DNA of 64,000 bases from CAWBRT01 sp963819175 (GCA_963819175.1 CAWFVJ010000014.1:1-64000), one strand, 5' to 3'. Positions 8,729 to 18,450 are shown, numbered from the stretch's first letter. Program-made: numbers and translations. Notes: generated by a model from the letters alone, not told the origin.

Positions 8729-9586
8729 ATGAGATCCCATTGGCTTTTTCCCGCGATGATTCTCGCTGTGTTTGTGGCTGCGGCACCGCTTTCCGGGCAG
8801 AGCGCGGTGGTGAACACTCTTCAAAACAAAGCTGCGCCGTCGCCGGTAGCCGAGAACGGGGAGTCGCTTCCACCGGGCACGGTTATTCCCGTTCTGCTGG
8901 AAACAACGCTCGACTCCCGCCACGTCAAAGCCGGGCAGCGGGTGGTCGCGACCATCGGACAAACCATTTCACTCGGCGACAAAAAAGTGATTCCCGTCCG
9001 CTCCAAGCTGCTGGGCCAGGTTACAGAAGTGAGTGGGGATTCGGGACGAGCCACGGTGGCTGTGCGCTTTGATCGTCTTCTGCCGCGAAAAAGCAACACC
9101 CCTCTGCCGCTTGATGTTCTCCTGCGTGCCGTCGCTTCGCCTATGGCGGTTGTCGATTCCGGTCATACAACCAGCCTTGGCGTTGGACGAACCAATTCGC
9201 CGGCCACCTGGACCACTGTTCAGATCGGCGGAGATGTGGTCTACCGCGGCGGAGGCCCAGTCGTAAACTTGTCTGGCGAAACCGTAGGCAAACCGATTCA
9301 CGGCGGTCTTTTCACCCAGTGGAGTGGTGTTCTGGCGAGGGTGAGCAACCCCGCGGGATCGGCTTGCCAGAATTTGCCGTTGAGCAGGGGCCCACAGTCC
9401 GTCTGGATTTTTTCCGCCAGTGCCTGTGGAGTCTACGGTCTTGGCTTTCAAGGCGTGAGCTATGAGAACCTGGCAAACGGCGAGATTGTCTTTTCCGCGC
9501 CGCAACAGGTAAAAATTCCCGGCGGGTCCGCGTTCTTGTTCACTGTCGCAGGTCGAACGCCTTCGGCGCTTGCAGCGGAGCAGTGA
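8729..9586 (+). CDS. Exported protein of unknown function
   Basis: A 285-residue protein with a clear signal peptide (residues 1-25, ending LSGQSA) and GAGGAGAGG nine bases before the ATG. The mature N-terminal part contains PGTVIPVLLETTLDSRHVKAGQRVVATI and IPVRSKLLGQVTEV, a beta-rich pattern that faintly recalls VirB10/TrbI-type beta domains. That resemblance is weak and no secretion cluster is nearby. The C-terminal half is probably also beta-rich and includes a Cys pair (SACQNL, SACGVYG). It is a single gene ending before a hairpin at 9731. Confidence 0.7.
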   Translation: MRSHWLFPAMILAVFVAAAPLSGQSAVVNTLQNKAAPSPVAENGESLPPGTVIPVLLETTLDSRHVKAGQRVVATIGQTISLGDKKVIPVRSKLLGQVTEVSGDSGRATVAVRFDRLLPRKSNTPLPLDVLLRAVASPMAVVDSGHTTSLGVGRTNSPATWTTVQIGGDVVYRGGGPVVNLSGETVGKPIHGGLFTQWSGVLARVSNPAGSACQNLPLSRGPQSVWIFSASACGVYGLGFQGVSYENLANGEIVFSAPQQVKIPGGSAFLFTVAGRTPSALAAEQ

Positions 9587-9730
9587 GCCGTAAAAACAGA
9601 ATCGCATTGAATGCAATCCGTTCCGCCGACGAACTATTCGGAAGCACCGTGACTCTTTCGTGAAGCACGTCTTCTCGTCCAGCGGGAAATCCCGCGCTCA
9701 AAAAATCGCAAAAACATTCCCATAACGCAA

Positions 9731-9767
9731 GAAGGCCGCCCGGCAACTTGGGCGACCTTCTCTTATT
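9731..9767. terminator. Probable bidirectional terminator
   Basis: GAAGGCCGCCC (9731-9741) pairs with GGGCGACCTTC (9750-9760) with one G:U/A:C position, followed by TCTTATT. It lies in the AT-rich interval between a plus-strand gene ending at 9586 and a minus-strand gene ending at 9978, where a terminator shared by convergent genes is expected. Confidence 0.6.
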
Positions 9768-9977
9768 CAAGGGAGAATAGTTCCAACGGAGGCTAGCCGT
9801 CAAAACTTTCTAAGGAAATCTTATGAGCCTAAGAAACGGAGTGTCAAGGAATTTTTCCGACGCAAATCTATTTGTTTTCAATTACTTACGCAATTGATTA
9901 ACAAATTCACCGCAGTGCAAAAATCTCATTAGCGGCAGTACTTACACTCGTAAATTGTTGATTGTTATAGCTTTATA

Positions 9978-11087
9978 TTATTTTCGCAGGTTCAGGCGAA
10001 TAAAGTCGGCCTCTTCGCCCGGAGGTCGGACCCAGCGAGGGAACAGCTTTGAGGCAATCGGCCTGGCGAAGCCAAGAACCGCTCCCGTGCCGAGAGAGAA
10101 GACAAAAATGATGCCCGCGAGAGTGAGCGCTGCAATCACCAGGTTTCCGATGTTGTCCTTCTTGCTCAGCCCGGTGTTTTCGTTCCACGTGACTTCGGCT
10201 TGATAGTTGATGCGGGCCAGCAATGCATTCGCATTCTGCGGCGGAATCGAACCGCAGACCACTTTTACGATCGGGCCGGTCCGCTTGACGACGAGCGAAG
10301 CATCGGGCAGCGGGTTCATCTTCTGCATTGCATCCATTCTTTCCATGGCAATCTGCGGCGTGGGATATGCGATGAGCAGAAGGGTGGCGTCGGTGCCTGG
10401 CTGTGCGATTTTTCCGGTGAGAATTTCCGGCTTGCTTCCGAAATCGATGATGCTATCGGGGATCGGCAAAGCAAGCGATGCGTAAGCGGCGGGTCCGAGT
10501 ACGTATTTGGCGGAGCTCGGCGTGATCTTATCCTTAGGCAGATAGTTGGGCAACACCGGAAGATTCGCTGCCGGTCCATCCACGGATGGCAATGCCGCAG
10601 CGAGTTCTCGTAGTTCAGATGCGCTCATGGCGGTGACCCGGTCGAAGCGGGCTTCCACCAGCACCGCGCCCCGGAAAAAAAGCACGCGCTCATTGTCGGA
10701 AGCAGCCAGATTTCCAATTCGTTCAGGAATCGTGCCGGGCACACGATAGAAAGTGAAAGCGCCGTAGGCTCCGGTGGCGTCCTGGAAGCGGGCGGCGCGC
10801 ACGGTAAGTTTGCGTTTGCCCTGCGAGTAGGTTGCGATCTCGTATCCGGTGAAACCGTACTCGCGCAATGCGGCACTCTGGGCGTGATCGATCGTGCCCG
10901 CGTCGGTTCCTTTGCGGACGGCGCCGGAAAGCTCCCATCCGGCGAAAGCGTTCGGCAGTATCGCAAGGTTCTGTTTTGAGGAAGCCGCAGCGGTTTGAGC
11001 GCCAGAGCCCGAGGCAGCCGGTGCCGAGCCGGCGAAAACGGCTGGAGCTACGGCAAGCGAGATGAGCAGGATGACCAGCAGCTTCAT
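9978..11087 (-). CDS. Exported, membrane-anchored protein, DUF6599-like
   Basis: About 369 residues from the ATG at 11087, chosen because it opens a signal peptide (MKLLVILLISLAVAPAVFAG). The central part contains GAYGAFTFYRVPGTIPERIGN and FFRGAVLVEARFDRVTAMS, and later YVLGPAAYASLALPIPDSIIDFGSKPEILTGKI, a pattern I associate with DUF6599 proteins common in Acidobacteria (recognition from memory, not a search). A C-terminal transmembrane helix (IGNLVIAALTLAGIIFVFSL) with a basic tail suggests anchoring in the inner membrane with the bulk in the periplasm. Function unknown. Confidence 0.72.
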   Translation of the reverse strand: MKLLVILLISLAVAPAVFAGSAPAASGSGAQTAAASSKQNLAILPNAFAGWELSGAVRKGTDAGTIDHAQSAALREYGFTGYEIATYSQGKRKLTVRAARFQDATGAYGAFTFYRVPGTIPERIGNLAASDNERVLFFRGAVLVEARFDRVTAMSASELRELAAALPSVDGPAANLPVLPNYLPKDKITPSSAKYVLGPAAYASLALPIPDSIIDFGSKPEILTGKIAQPGTDATLLLIAYPTPQIAMERMDAMQKMNPLPDASLVVKRTGPIVKVVCGSIPPQNANALLARINYQAEVTWNENTGLSKKDNIGNLVIAALTLAGIIFVFSLGTGAVLGFARPIASKLFPRWVRPPGEEADFIRLNLRK

Positions 11088-11312
11088 GAAAAAATCCGGA
11101 AAAGCCCGGCGCCTTTGTCCTTGTGGCATGGAAGTGCCATCACAATGAATAATAGAGCAGTTCCACAGTTGGTGTATCCCAAGACTGATCATTCCCGCAT
11201 ATCCAATTTGGTCATTGCTTTAGAACAGACGGCCGACTGCTGCCCGACATTACATTACATTCGATGCCGCGAAAAGTTGCTCAGGCGCGCGTGGCCGAAA
11301 ACTGGGATGGGA

Positions 11313-13400
11313 CTACTGCACCTTCGGCTGTGCCGTTTGCTCTTTTGTGCGCGCCGCCAGCTTCACGCCGCTCAGTCCGCTGACGTACTTCGTCACACCC
11401 TTGTAGAGGGCGTCGGCTATCTTCTGGCGGTACTCGGGGGTTTGCAGCTTGCGGGCATCGGTGGGATTGCTGACGAAGGAGATCTCGGCAAGGATCGAGG
11501 GCATGTTGGCTCCAATCAGCACAATGAAGGGAGCTTTCTTCACCCCACGGTTGCGCATCCCGCGATCCCGCAGCGACAGATTCTGATAGAGCGACGACTG
11601 CACGTCGGCCGCGAACTCGCGGGACTCCTCGATCTTGTCCCGCAAAGCGATTTTCTTGACGATATCCTGAAGCTCGTGAATCGATTTTTCTGAGACGGCA
11701 TTTTCGCGGGCAGCGACTTCCAGCGCATCGGCCGAGGAAGTGAAATTCAGGTAATAGGTTTCGATGCCGCGAGCCGCGCGATCTGCGCTCGAATTGGCAT
11801 GAATCGAGATAAACAGGTCAGCCTGAGCCTGATTGGCGATTGCCGTCCGGGTCTCAAGCGGAACGAATGAGTCATCGGTGCGCGTGTAGATCACCTCGGC
11901 GCCCATGCGAGTTTGCAGCAGGCGTCCTAAACGCTTCGCCACGTCCAGCACCAGGTCTTTCTCCATCAGTTCGTTGGCTGCGATGGTGCCGGTGTCATGG
12001 CCGCCATGGCCGGCATCGACTACGATGCGGCCGAACTTCAATCCAAGAGCGCGAGTCAGCGAACGCTCGCCATCGGCGGTGGGCTGAGCGGCGCGCGCCT
12101 GGGCTGCCGCACTCTTTCGTGGCTGCTGCTTTTCCAGTGCCCGTGGCGCGACGGCCTGGAATGTAGGCTTGGTCGTAGGCCGTTGAGTCGCTTTCTGCCC
12201 CTGGCTGGCATCCATGCCGTTGGCATCGGACGGTCTGTTTTCCGAGGGCTTGCTGGGTGCAATTTTTGCGGCCCCGGTCTTTGGTGTGCCATCAGGAAAG
12301 ACCGTTGTCTTCACCGTTTTTGCCGGCGCCGGGTTGGAGGTGGACTCCGCGCTCGCGAACGCCGCGCCTGGGGCAGCCGGTTTGGGGGCCGGTGCTTGCT
12401 TCGGTTTCGCGGCTTCCTCAGCCGGTTTGATTACCGGAGCTTCGAGCTTCGCCACCACGGTCGTCTTCTGCGGGTTGCGGCCGTGTATATCGATGATCAG
12501 GCGATAAGGATTGGGAAGCAGAAACGCCGAGTAATCGCTGACATCGTCGACATCGAGCACCACCCGGGTCATATCCTTCTGGTACTGAGCGACACGGATC
12601 TTTCGCAGGAAGCCATCCGACACATCGAGGGTCTTGCCCATCAGCGCCGGCGCCAGCTTGGTTCCGTGAAGGTCAAAGAATATCCGGTCGGGATTCGGCA
12701 CGCGTCCGGCTTCGTACTTAACTTCGGCTTCCAGATCGATGGCGACTCGAGTGTAGTCGGGGGTCGACCAGTGGCGGATACCCGTCACCAGCGGCATCGC
12801 CGACTTCACCTCCACCAGCTTTGTCTCTCGCGGCTGCGGGCGACGGCTCTTGCGATCGACTTCGGCGTCGATATCCCGGATGGCGTCCCGAGCCTCCTGT
12901 GCATGCGCTTGCCGGGGATAGTGCTTCAGAAACTCCTGGAAGGTCTGCTTGGCTTTGTCCGCTTCGTCCAGATCCTGCTGATAGATGCGTCCGATGGCGA
13001 AGAAGGCGTCGAAGCGATACTTGCTGCCGGGATACTCGCGGCGCAGGAATTCATATTTCGCGATGGCTTTGCGCAGAGCGATTTCGCTGTTGAAGGAACG
13101 GCCCTGCTCTGCGAGCAAGTCGGCTTCCGCCATGATGCTGGCGTCGGCTTTGGAGCTGCCGGGCGATGTGAAATAGACCTTGCGATAGGCGTCGCCTACC
13201 AGTTGGTATTCGCGGCGAGTGCGCTGCGTGGAGGGTTTGCCGTTCAGCTCTTCGCGCATGCGCTCGGCAGTTGCGAACTGGGTACGAGCCGCCAACCTGC
13301 TTTGCTGCGTGTCGCGCGCGAACGAGCAGAGCGCAAACAGCACCACGGCTGCCCCGATCACAGCCTGGCACATTCGTCGCTTTGAGAGAATCTGGGTCAT
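11313..13400 (-). CDS. N-acetylmuramoyl-L-alanine amidase with TPR and AMIN domains
   Basis: About 695 residues. Order: signal peptide (1-29), a helical TPR-like region (about 35-180) containing AIGRIYQQDLDEADKAKQTF, an AMIN domain (about 200-300, RHWSTPDYTRVAIDLEAEVK ... RIFFDLHGTKL), a Pro/Ala linker to about 455, and a zinc amidase_3 domain. The amidase shows VVDAGHGGHDTG (first His), NELMEKDL (Glu), SIHANSS (second His) and ILAEISFVSNPTD (catalytic Glu). It cleaves the MurNAc-L-Ala bond of peptidoglycan in the periplasm; AMIN domains target such enzymes to the septum or outer layers. The start 13400 opens the signal peptide. It lies 22 bases after the lytic transglycosylase gene, so a wall-remodelling operon is likely. 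Confidence 0.92.
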   Translation of the reverse strand: MTQILSKRRMCQAVIGAAVVLFALCSFARDTQQSRLAARTQFATAERMREELNGKPSTQRTRREYQLVGDAYRKVYFTSPGSSKADASIMAEADLLAEQGRSFNSEIALRKAIAKYEFLRREYPGSKYRFDAFFAIGRIYQQDLDEADKAKQTFQEFLKHYPRQAHAQEARDAIRDIDAEVDRKSRRPQPRETKLVEVKSAMPLVTGIRHWSTPDYTRVAIDLEAEVKYEAGRVPNPDRIFFDLHGTKLAPALMGKTLDVSDGFLRKIRVAQYQKDMTRVVLDVDDVSDYSAFLLPNPYRLIIDIHGRNPQKTTVVAKLEAPVIKPAEEAAKPKQAPAPKPAAPGAAFASAESTSNPAPAKTVKTTVFPDGTPKTGAAKIAPSKPSENRPSDANGMDASQGQKATQRPTTKPTFQAVAPRALEKQQPRKSAAAQARAAQPTADGERSLTRALGLKFGRIVVDAGHGGHDTGTIAANELMEKDLVLDVAKRLGRLLQTRMGAEVIYTRTDDSFVPLETRTAIANQAQADLFISIHANSSADRAARGIETYYLNFTSSADALEVAARENAVSEKSIHELQDIVKKIALRDKIEESREFAADVQSSLYQNLSLRDRGMRNRGVKKAPFIVLIGANMPSILAEISFVSNPTDARKLQTPEYRQKIADALYKGVTKYVSGLSGVKLAARTKEQTAQPKVQ

Positions 13401-13422
13401 GTGACAGAAATGCGCCCGGTCC

Positions 13423-14263
13423 CTACTCCACATTCGTAAACGTGAGCACACCGAAGGCGTTGCGCGAGACACGAATCGGCGCCGACGAAATCAGGGTGCT
13501 CATCCCACCGCCATAAAGTCCCCTGATCTGACGCACGTAATGCCGCGTCTCAGGGTATGGCGGGACTCCATTATTGCGGTTCACTGCTGCCTCTCCCGCA
13601 TTATAGGCTGCTAACGTCAAACCGACATCGCCGCCAAAGTTGCCCAACAGCCGCTTTAACTGCCGGACTCCGGCATCGACATTTTGCCGCGCATCAAAGG
13701 GGTTGCTGACGTTGAACTTGCGGGCGGTTGCCGGCATCAACTGCATCAATCCCATCGCCCCTTTGCGCGAGACGGCTGCCGGATTGAAGTTCGACTCAAC
13801 CTTGATGACGGCGCGAACCAGGTTGGCATCGACGTGGTGACGCGCGGCAGCTTCTTCGATGATGCGATCGATCTCCACCGAGTTGGAGCCCTGGCTCGGC
13901 GAGGCCGCCGAAGATTTCTCAGGGACGGGACTTTGCCGCCTGCACTTCGGCGGCGGCAACTCGCGCGCGCCGAAGCAGGCTTGAGGAAGCGTGCGGCAGA
14001 GGCTTCCATCGGTGCTCCGTGTTGCTCCAGTATTCAAGGGGCTGTGAATTGCCTTCGGCGGTTTGGACGGCCGAATTCGAGGCGGCTGACTTTGATGGGA
14101 CTGTGCCGTCGTTGACAAATATCGTGCGCCCATCTTCCTGAACCGGACGAATTTGCGCGTAGACCGGCGACCATAGCAAAACGCACAGCAGCATACACGC
14201 CAGCAGCTCAGGCCAAGGGGCGCGAGCCGCCGTTTTCTTTCCATCGAGTTGCGTGGACCACAT
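13423..14263 (-). CDS. Lytic transglycosylase, SLT domain (one frameshift)
   Basis: The C-terminal SLT/goose-lysozyme-like domain is clear: IIEEAAARHHVDANLVRAVIKVESNFNPAAVSRKGAMGLMQLMP, with the catalytic Glu in KVES, and later LTLAAYNAGEAAV. The N-terminus lies in another frame: MWSTQLDGKK opens a signal peptide ending SPVYAQ, then IRPVQEDGRTIFVNDG resembles the DUF4124-type start seen in related proteins. The two frames join near 13925-13935. The restored protein is about 280 residues and periplasmic. It precedes the amidase on the same strand. Confidence 0.85.
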
Positions 14264-14514
14264 ATGCGTCGCCGAGGTCATCATGAGCGGGCCGAGGCCC
14301 CCACCGTCCACAAAAAAGCGCGGTCGCGGTGGCGGCCGAAGATCGGCCAGAGTAGAAGCATTTTAGGACGGTCCGGCAACCATAGCAATCAGTACTACTA
14401 CCGGGAATCTACTAAGTGAGGGGGATAAAGATGGGAGAAATCTCTTGAAAACCAGGAGGTTGGACTAGGCGGGCAAGCATTGGTGCATGTACCAACGGTT
14501 CTGGGCGCAAAAGA

Positions 14515-14540
14515 AAACGGCAGGTCTGAACCTGCCGTTT
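14515..14540 (-). terminator. Rho-independent terminator of rpsT
   Basis: AAACGGCAGGT and ACCTGCCGTTT form a perfect 11-bp stem around a 4-base loop. On the minus strand it is followed by TTCTTTTG and lies 15 bases past the rpsT stop codon. Confidence 0.9.
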
Positions 14541-14555
14541 CGAAATCGGGGAGGG

Positions 14556-14825
14556 TTACTTGTTTGCGATTGCCGTTACTCGCGCCGTGAGCCGCGCCTT
14601 GTAGCGTGAAGCGGTATTCTTGTGAACCACGCCTTTCTGCACGCTCTTGTCCAAAACCGAGGTCGCCTCGCGGAGTTTGCTCTCAGCCGCGGCCTTGTCG
14701 CCCTCGTCCATGGCGCTGCGCAGCTCGCGCAGTGCCGAGCGCAGGCGGGACTTGCTGGCGCGGTTGACTGCGGTGCGTTTTACGGTTTGCCGGGTGCGCT
14801 TAAGCGCCGAAAAATGATTAGCCAT
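14556..14825 (-). CDS. rpsT: 30S ribosomal protein S20
   Basis: An 89-residue basic helical protein that matches bS20 from end to end: MANHFSALKRTRQTVKRTAVN at the start, SALRELRSAMDEGDKAAAESKLREA in the middle and VVHKNTASRYKARLTARVTAI at the end. It binds 16S rRNA in the body of the small subunit. It is monocistronic, with a candidate promoter at 14912-14941 and a strong terminator at 14515-14540. Confidence 0.97.
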   Translation of the reverse strand: MANHFSALKRTRQTVKRTAVNRASKSRLRSALRELRSAMDEGDKAAAESKLREATSVLDKSVQKGVVHKNTASRYKARLTARVTAIANK

Positions 14826-14911
14826 ACCTTCCAGTCATCCTCTAAAGAAAAGAAATGTTCGGTCAGGCCGGCAGGCGTCAACTCGCAGCAATGGCCATTG
14901 GCCGAATCTTG

Positions 14912-14941
14912 ATTGTACGGGAAACGCCGCTCCGGTTGCAA
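14912..14941 (-). promoter_or_regulatory. Candidate sigma-70 promoter for rpsT
   Basis: On the minus strand TTGCAA (14936-14941) and TACAAT (14912-14917) are separated by 18 bases and lie about 87 bases upstream of the rpsT start. The match to the consensus boxes is good for a GC-rich genome. Confidence 0.5.
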
Positions 14942-15018
14942 TCATCACCCAACGCTTTGATTCAGAAGGGGTGCGCCTCGTTACCCGAATATCCCCTTAT
15001 GGGCCACCTGCGGAATAT

Positions 15019-15056
15019 CCCCACATTTGCCAACTGATGGCAAATATGGGCCACCA
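15019..15056. repeat. Dispersed palindrome, family A (copy a)
   Basis: CCCCACATTTGCC (15019-15031) and GGCAAATATGGG (15039-15050) form a stem around a 7-base loop, followed by CCACC. A half copy (ATCCCCTTATGGGCCACC) lies just before it. This copy is between the divergent genes rpsT and phoH; the remainder of the 14942-15472 gap shows no gene. Confidence 0.75.
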
Positions 15057-15164
15057 TCGTGCGAGGATGTGGCCTCGGCCAGGAACCCCGGCGTCATGGC
15101 GATTAGACTAAAATATATAAAATCGTGAGCAGGCGTGAGCGTTTCCCCATGGCCAATACATCAA

Positions 15165-15196
15165 AGTTATGTAGCGGGTAAAACTTATGTAGCGAG
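15165..15196. repeat. Short tandem direct repeat
   Basis: The block AGTTATGTAGCGGG at 15165-15178 is repeated as ACTTATGTAGCGAG at 15183-15196, an 18-base period. It sits about 280 bases before phoH. It might be a regulator site or an insertion-element end; nothing else supports either. Confidence 0.4.
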
Positions 15197-15472
15197 TCCG
15201 GAGGTTTGTACCACGTTATCAAGGCTGTACCTTTTAACAAATAGTTTCATTGACTGGAGGGAAAAGTCAGGCTACTCTCTCGCCAGATGGGAGTGCTCCA
15301 CGTCTTTGGGCGAGCCTTTCGGATCGTGTTTGCCGGCCAGCTTGTTCCGCACACCGGCGAATCTCTTTGCGTCCCTTTTTTCTCTACCTTTCACTTCCAA
15401 ACAAAATGGTCTGGCGGACCGTGGCCGGCGGCACAACTGCGCGTATGCGCTTGAGGTGGTGATCGAGTCTCG

Positions 15473-16546
15473 ATGAAGAAAAACGTTGATATCAGCCCGA
15501 AAATCGAAACCCTGTTTGGCACTCGCGATGAAAACCTGCACCTGATGGAGGATGGGTTCAGCGTTGCCATCAACTTGAAATCCGATTCGATCGAGATTGA
15601 GGGTGCGGCAAGCGATGTTGCGCGCGCTGAGCAGGTGTTTATCGACTTCGACCACCTGCAGCGCGCCGGTCACCAGTTCAACAACGGCGACCTCGGTTCG
15701 CTGATCCGCGTGGTAGCCAGCGATCCCAGCGCCAGTCTGCGCGGGCTTGCCGAGGCTGGTCGCCAGCGCTCGTTCGGCAAACGCCAGGTGCAGCCCAAGA
15801 GTCCCAATCAGCGCCGCTATCTGGATGCGATTGAAAAGAACGACATGGTTTTCGGCATCGGCCCGGCCGGTACCGGCAAGACCTATCTGGCGGTCGCCAT
15901 GGCGATCTCGGCGCTGGTTTCCAAGCGTGTCAACCGCATCATTCTGGCGCGTCCGGCGGTGGAAGCCGGCGAGCGCCTGGGGTTCCTGCCCGGCACTCTG
16001 CAGGAGAAGGTCGATCCCTATCTCCGCCCGCTCTATGACGCGCTCTATGAAATGCTGGAACCCGAGAGAGTGGATCGCTTCCTGGAGAAAAATGTCATCG
16101 AGATTGCGCCGATCGCCTTCATGCGCGGACGCACCCTGAACGACTCCTTTGTCATTCTCGACGAGGCGCAGAACACAACCTCCGAGCAGATGAAGATGTT
16201 TGTCACCCGCCTGGGGTTCAATTCCAAGGCCGTGATCACCGGAGACATTACGCAAATCGACCTGCCGAATGCGAACCGCAGCGGGCTGATCGAGGCGATT
16301 ACGGTGCTCAAGAACGTCGAAGGCATCTCGTTCCAGTTCTTTGACGAAACCGATGTCGTGCGTCATCACCTGGTGCAGCGGATTGTCCATGCCTATGAAG
16401 AGCACAAGGTCTGGAAGGAGCAGCAGATGTCGCTGCAACTGGATCTTGGTCCCGAGGCTCGCGCCACCGACAATGGCGGCATGCCGTCGATTCGCGGCCG
16501 CTCGCTTGGGGATTCCGTGCTTGAGTCCCATTCGGCGCGCGACTAG
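15473..16546 (+). CDS. phoH: PhoH-like ATPase (YbeZ)
   Basis: A 357-residue cytoplasmic P-loop ATPase of the PhoH family. Walker A is GPAGTGKT at about 129-136 and Walker B is FVILDEAQN near 226; the family blocks ILARPAVEAGERLGFLPGTL and VITGDITQIDLP are intact. The N-terminal part (1-105) is the KH-like segment usual in this family. PhoH/YbeZ proteins act with the endoribonuclease YbeY in RNA handling, and ybeY follows directly here, then a CorC-type gene, the classic phoH-ybeY-corC order. A weak ribosome site precedes the ATG. Confidence 0.94.
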   Translation: MKKNVDISPKIETLFGTRDENLHLMEDGFSVAINLKSDSIEIEGAASDVARAEQVFIDFDHLQRAGHQFNNGDLGSLIRVVASDPSASLRGLAEAGRQRSFGKRQVQPKSPNQRRYLDAIEKNDMVFGIGPAGTGKTYLAVAMAISALVSKRVNRIILARPAVEAGERLGFLPGTLQEKVDPYLRPLYDALYEMLEPERVDRFLEKNVIEIAPIAFMRGRTLNDSFVILDEAQNTTSEQMKMFVTRLGFNSKAVITGDITQIDLPNANRSGLIEAITVLKNVEGISFQFFDETDVVRHHLVQRIVHAYEEHKVWKEQQMSLQLDLGPEARATDNGGMPSIRGRSLGDSVLESHSARD

Positions 16547-16603
16547 TAATTCGATATACCATGGATGGGAGGGTTCCGGCGGGCCCTCCCATTGGTGTTT
16601 TCA

Positions 16604-17097
16604 GATGGCGTCGCAGTGGCAGTACCCCGGAGCGCTCTTGGTCATTGTTCACAAAGCGGTGGAAGGCGTAAGCGGCACGATGCTGGCGCGTTTTCTCAAT
16701 CGCGGCCGCCGCACGCTCAAACTCGACGGCGAGGTCACATTGCTGCTCGCCTCAAGCGCGGAGCTTAGACGGTTGAACCGCGAGTTCCGCGCACCTGGAC
16801 TACCCAACCGACGTGCTCTCGTTTCGCTCCAGAGATTCCACGGTATGCGGGCGATATCGCCATATCCGCCGACATCGCGCGGCAGAACGGCAGACGTGCT
16901 CGGACACGGCGCGGCCATCGAGATCAAGACTCTCATCCTGCATGGCCTGCTCCACCTCGCCGGCTACGATCACGAAACCGATAACGGCAGGATGGCGCGC
17001 AAGGAGACTGTCCTGCGCAGCGCTCTCGGGTCTTCCCGAGGGATTGATCGAGCGCGCGAACCCCCGTGCGTCCGGGCGGCGGGGTAAGAAGCGATGA
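16604..17097 (+). CDS. ybeY: Endoribonuclease YbeY / rRNA maturation factor (several frameshifts)
   Basis: The zinc motif HGLLHLAGYDHE (three His ligands) is intact and, with LDYPTDVLSF, GDIAISADIARQN and LGHGAAIEIKTLILHG, identifies YbeY. As written the frame changes at least three times (about 16790, 16850 and 16890), and the C-terminus GLPEGLIERAN is in yet another frame that stops at 17095-17097. That stop overlaps the next gene's start as ATGA, the expected coupled arrangement, which supports a functional gene with sequencing indels. It acts in 16S rRNA 3'-end processing and ribosome quality control. Confidence 0.8.
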
Positions 17098-18392
17098 GCG
17101 CCATGTTCATCTGCGGGCTCATTCTGCTGCTGGGAGTGCTGACGCTGGTCTCCTACGTCGCCCGGCTCTACAGCGAAGCGGGCAAGTTTCTTTCGCGCGA
17201 GTTTCAAGACAATATAGAGCTGTTCGAACAGCAGATTGAACCCCGGCTCAAGGTCAGCCGCTGGCGAGCGGCGCTCTCGATGGCTATGCTGGAGCAGCTT
17301 GCCACGGCAGCCATCACCCTCCTGCTCGCCCTCTCCGCATATCATGGCCGCTGGAGCATCGGCGAAATCGCGCAGTTGAGCGCGCTGATCGTCATCATTG
17401 TTCTTATATTCCATCGCTTTCTGCCTTATTTGCTTTTTGCCGGCACGCGCGGGGCCTGGTTACTGGCCCTTGTCCCCGTGGTTCGCGCCCTCATCTACCT
17501 TGCCTTGCCGCTGACGCTGGTGCTTGGGTTTCTGCAATCCGTTGTCTCGCTTACCCGCACGGAGAACGCGGGTGAGCAGCCCGAGCATCCTTCCGAAGCC
17601 GTTGACGCGCTCATAGAGGCCGGGCAGGACGAGGGAATTCTGGAAGAGAGCGACCGCCAGCTCATTCACTCGGTGGTTGAATTCGGCGACAAGATTGTGC
17701 GTGAAGTCATGCGCCCACGGCCGGAGATTTTTGCCGTTCCAGCATTAACAACCGTCGCGCAACTTACGGAGATGCTCCGGCAACGCCCATATTCGCGTGT
17801 CCCTGTCTACGAGGGCGATCTCGATCACATCGTCGGCATCGTTCACGCCCGCGACCTGCTTCAGGTTGCCGATACGGAAGCCCATCATCGTACGGTGAAG
17901 CAGCTGATGAAAACCGATCTCTACCTGGTGCCGGAGACCAAGCGCGGCAGCCAACTGCTGCGCGAAATGCAGCGCCAGAATAACCGCATGGCAATCGTGA
18001 TCGATGAATACGGAGGGGTGGCCGGACTGGTGACGGTGGAGGATCTGGTCGAGGAGATTGTGGGCGAACTGCGAGAGGAAGGCGAGAGCAAGTCGGACAT
18101 CGTTCACGAAAGCGAGAATTCCTGCATCGTGCCCGGCAACATGGACGTGGATCGGCTGGACGAACTGTTCGGCATCCGCCTGGGCGACTGGGAGTCGACG
18201 ACCGTCTCCGGATTGGTCACGGAGATTGCAGGCCACATACCCCCGCCCGGAGAGGTTGTCGAACTGAATGGACTGCGCTTCGAGGTGTTGGAGTCGACGA
18301 ATCGGCGCGTGAACCGTGTGCGCATCCGTTCGATCTCAGCGGGCGAGTCCAAACCGGCGCCGCCCAACCGGAATCAGGCCGGCATCGCGTGA
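17094..18392 (+). CDS. CNNM/CorC-type membrane protein with CBS and CorC_HlyC domains
   Basis: 432 residues. The N-terminal half is hydrophobic with about four membrane segments (1-25, 60-80, 88-115, 125-150). A CBS pair follows (about 205-330: VMRPRPEIFAVPALTTV ... YSRVPVYEGDLDHIVGIVHARDLL ... RMAIVIDEYGGVAGLVTVEDLVEEIVGE). The C-terminus is a CorC_HlyC transporter-associated domain (IVPGNMDVDRLDELFGIRL ... TVSGLVTEIAGHIPPPGEVV). Members are linked to Mg/Co efflux. The start overlaps ybeY by four bases (ATGA), so it is translated with the phoH-ybeY operon. Confidence 0.9.
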   Translation: MSAMFICGLILLLGVLTLVSYVARLYSEAGKFLSREFQDNIELFEQQIEPRLKVSRWRAALSMAMLEQLATAAITLLLALSAYHGRWSIGEIAQLSALIVIIVLIFHRFLPYLLFAGTRGAWLLALVPVVRALIYLALPLTLVLGFLQSVVSLTRTENAGEQPEHPSEAVDALIEAGQDEGILEESDRQLIHSVVEFGDKIVREVMRPRPEIFAVPALTTVAQLTEMLRQRPYSRVPVYEGDLDHIVGIVHARDLLQVADTEAHHRTVKQLMKTDLYLVPETKRGSQLLREMQRQNNRMAIVIDEYGGVAGLVTVEDLVEEIVGELREEGESKSDIVHESENSCIVPGNMDVDRLDELFGIRLGDWESTTVSGLVTEIAGHIPPPGEVVELNGLRFEVLESTNRRVNRVRIRSISAGESKPAPPNRNQAGIA

Positions 18393-18450
18393 AGGGACTT
18401 TACCCGGACTCGCGCCCTAAGAAACTACACACATTGGGCACTCACTCTAT

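Noticed and set aside
8729..9586. A VirB10/TrbI conjugation component
   Set aside because: Only a faint beta-domain resemblance; no membrane anchor of the right type and no other conjugation genes.
15272..16531. A 419-codon open frame antisense to phoH
   Set aside because: It mirrors a well-conserved gene in a GC-rich genome, has no ribosome site or family resemblance, and is a shadow frame.
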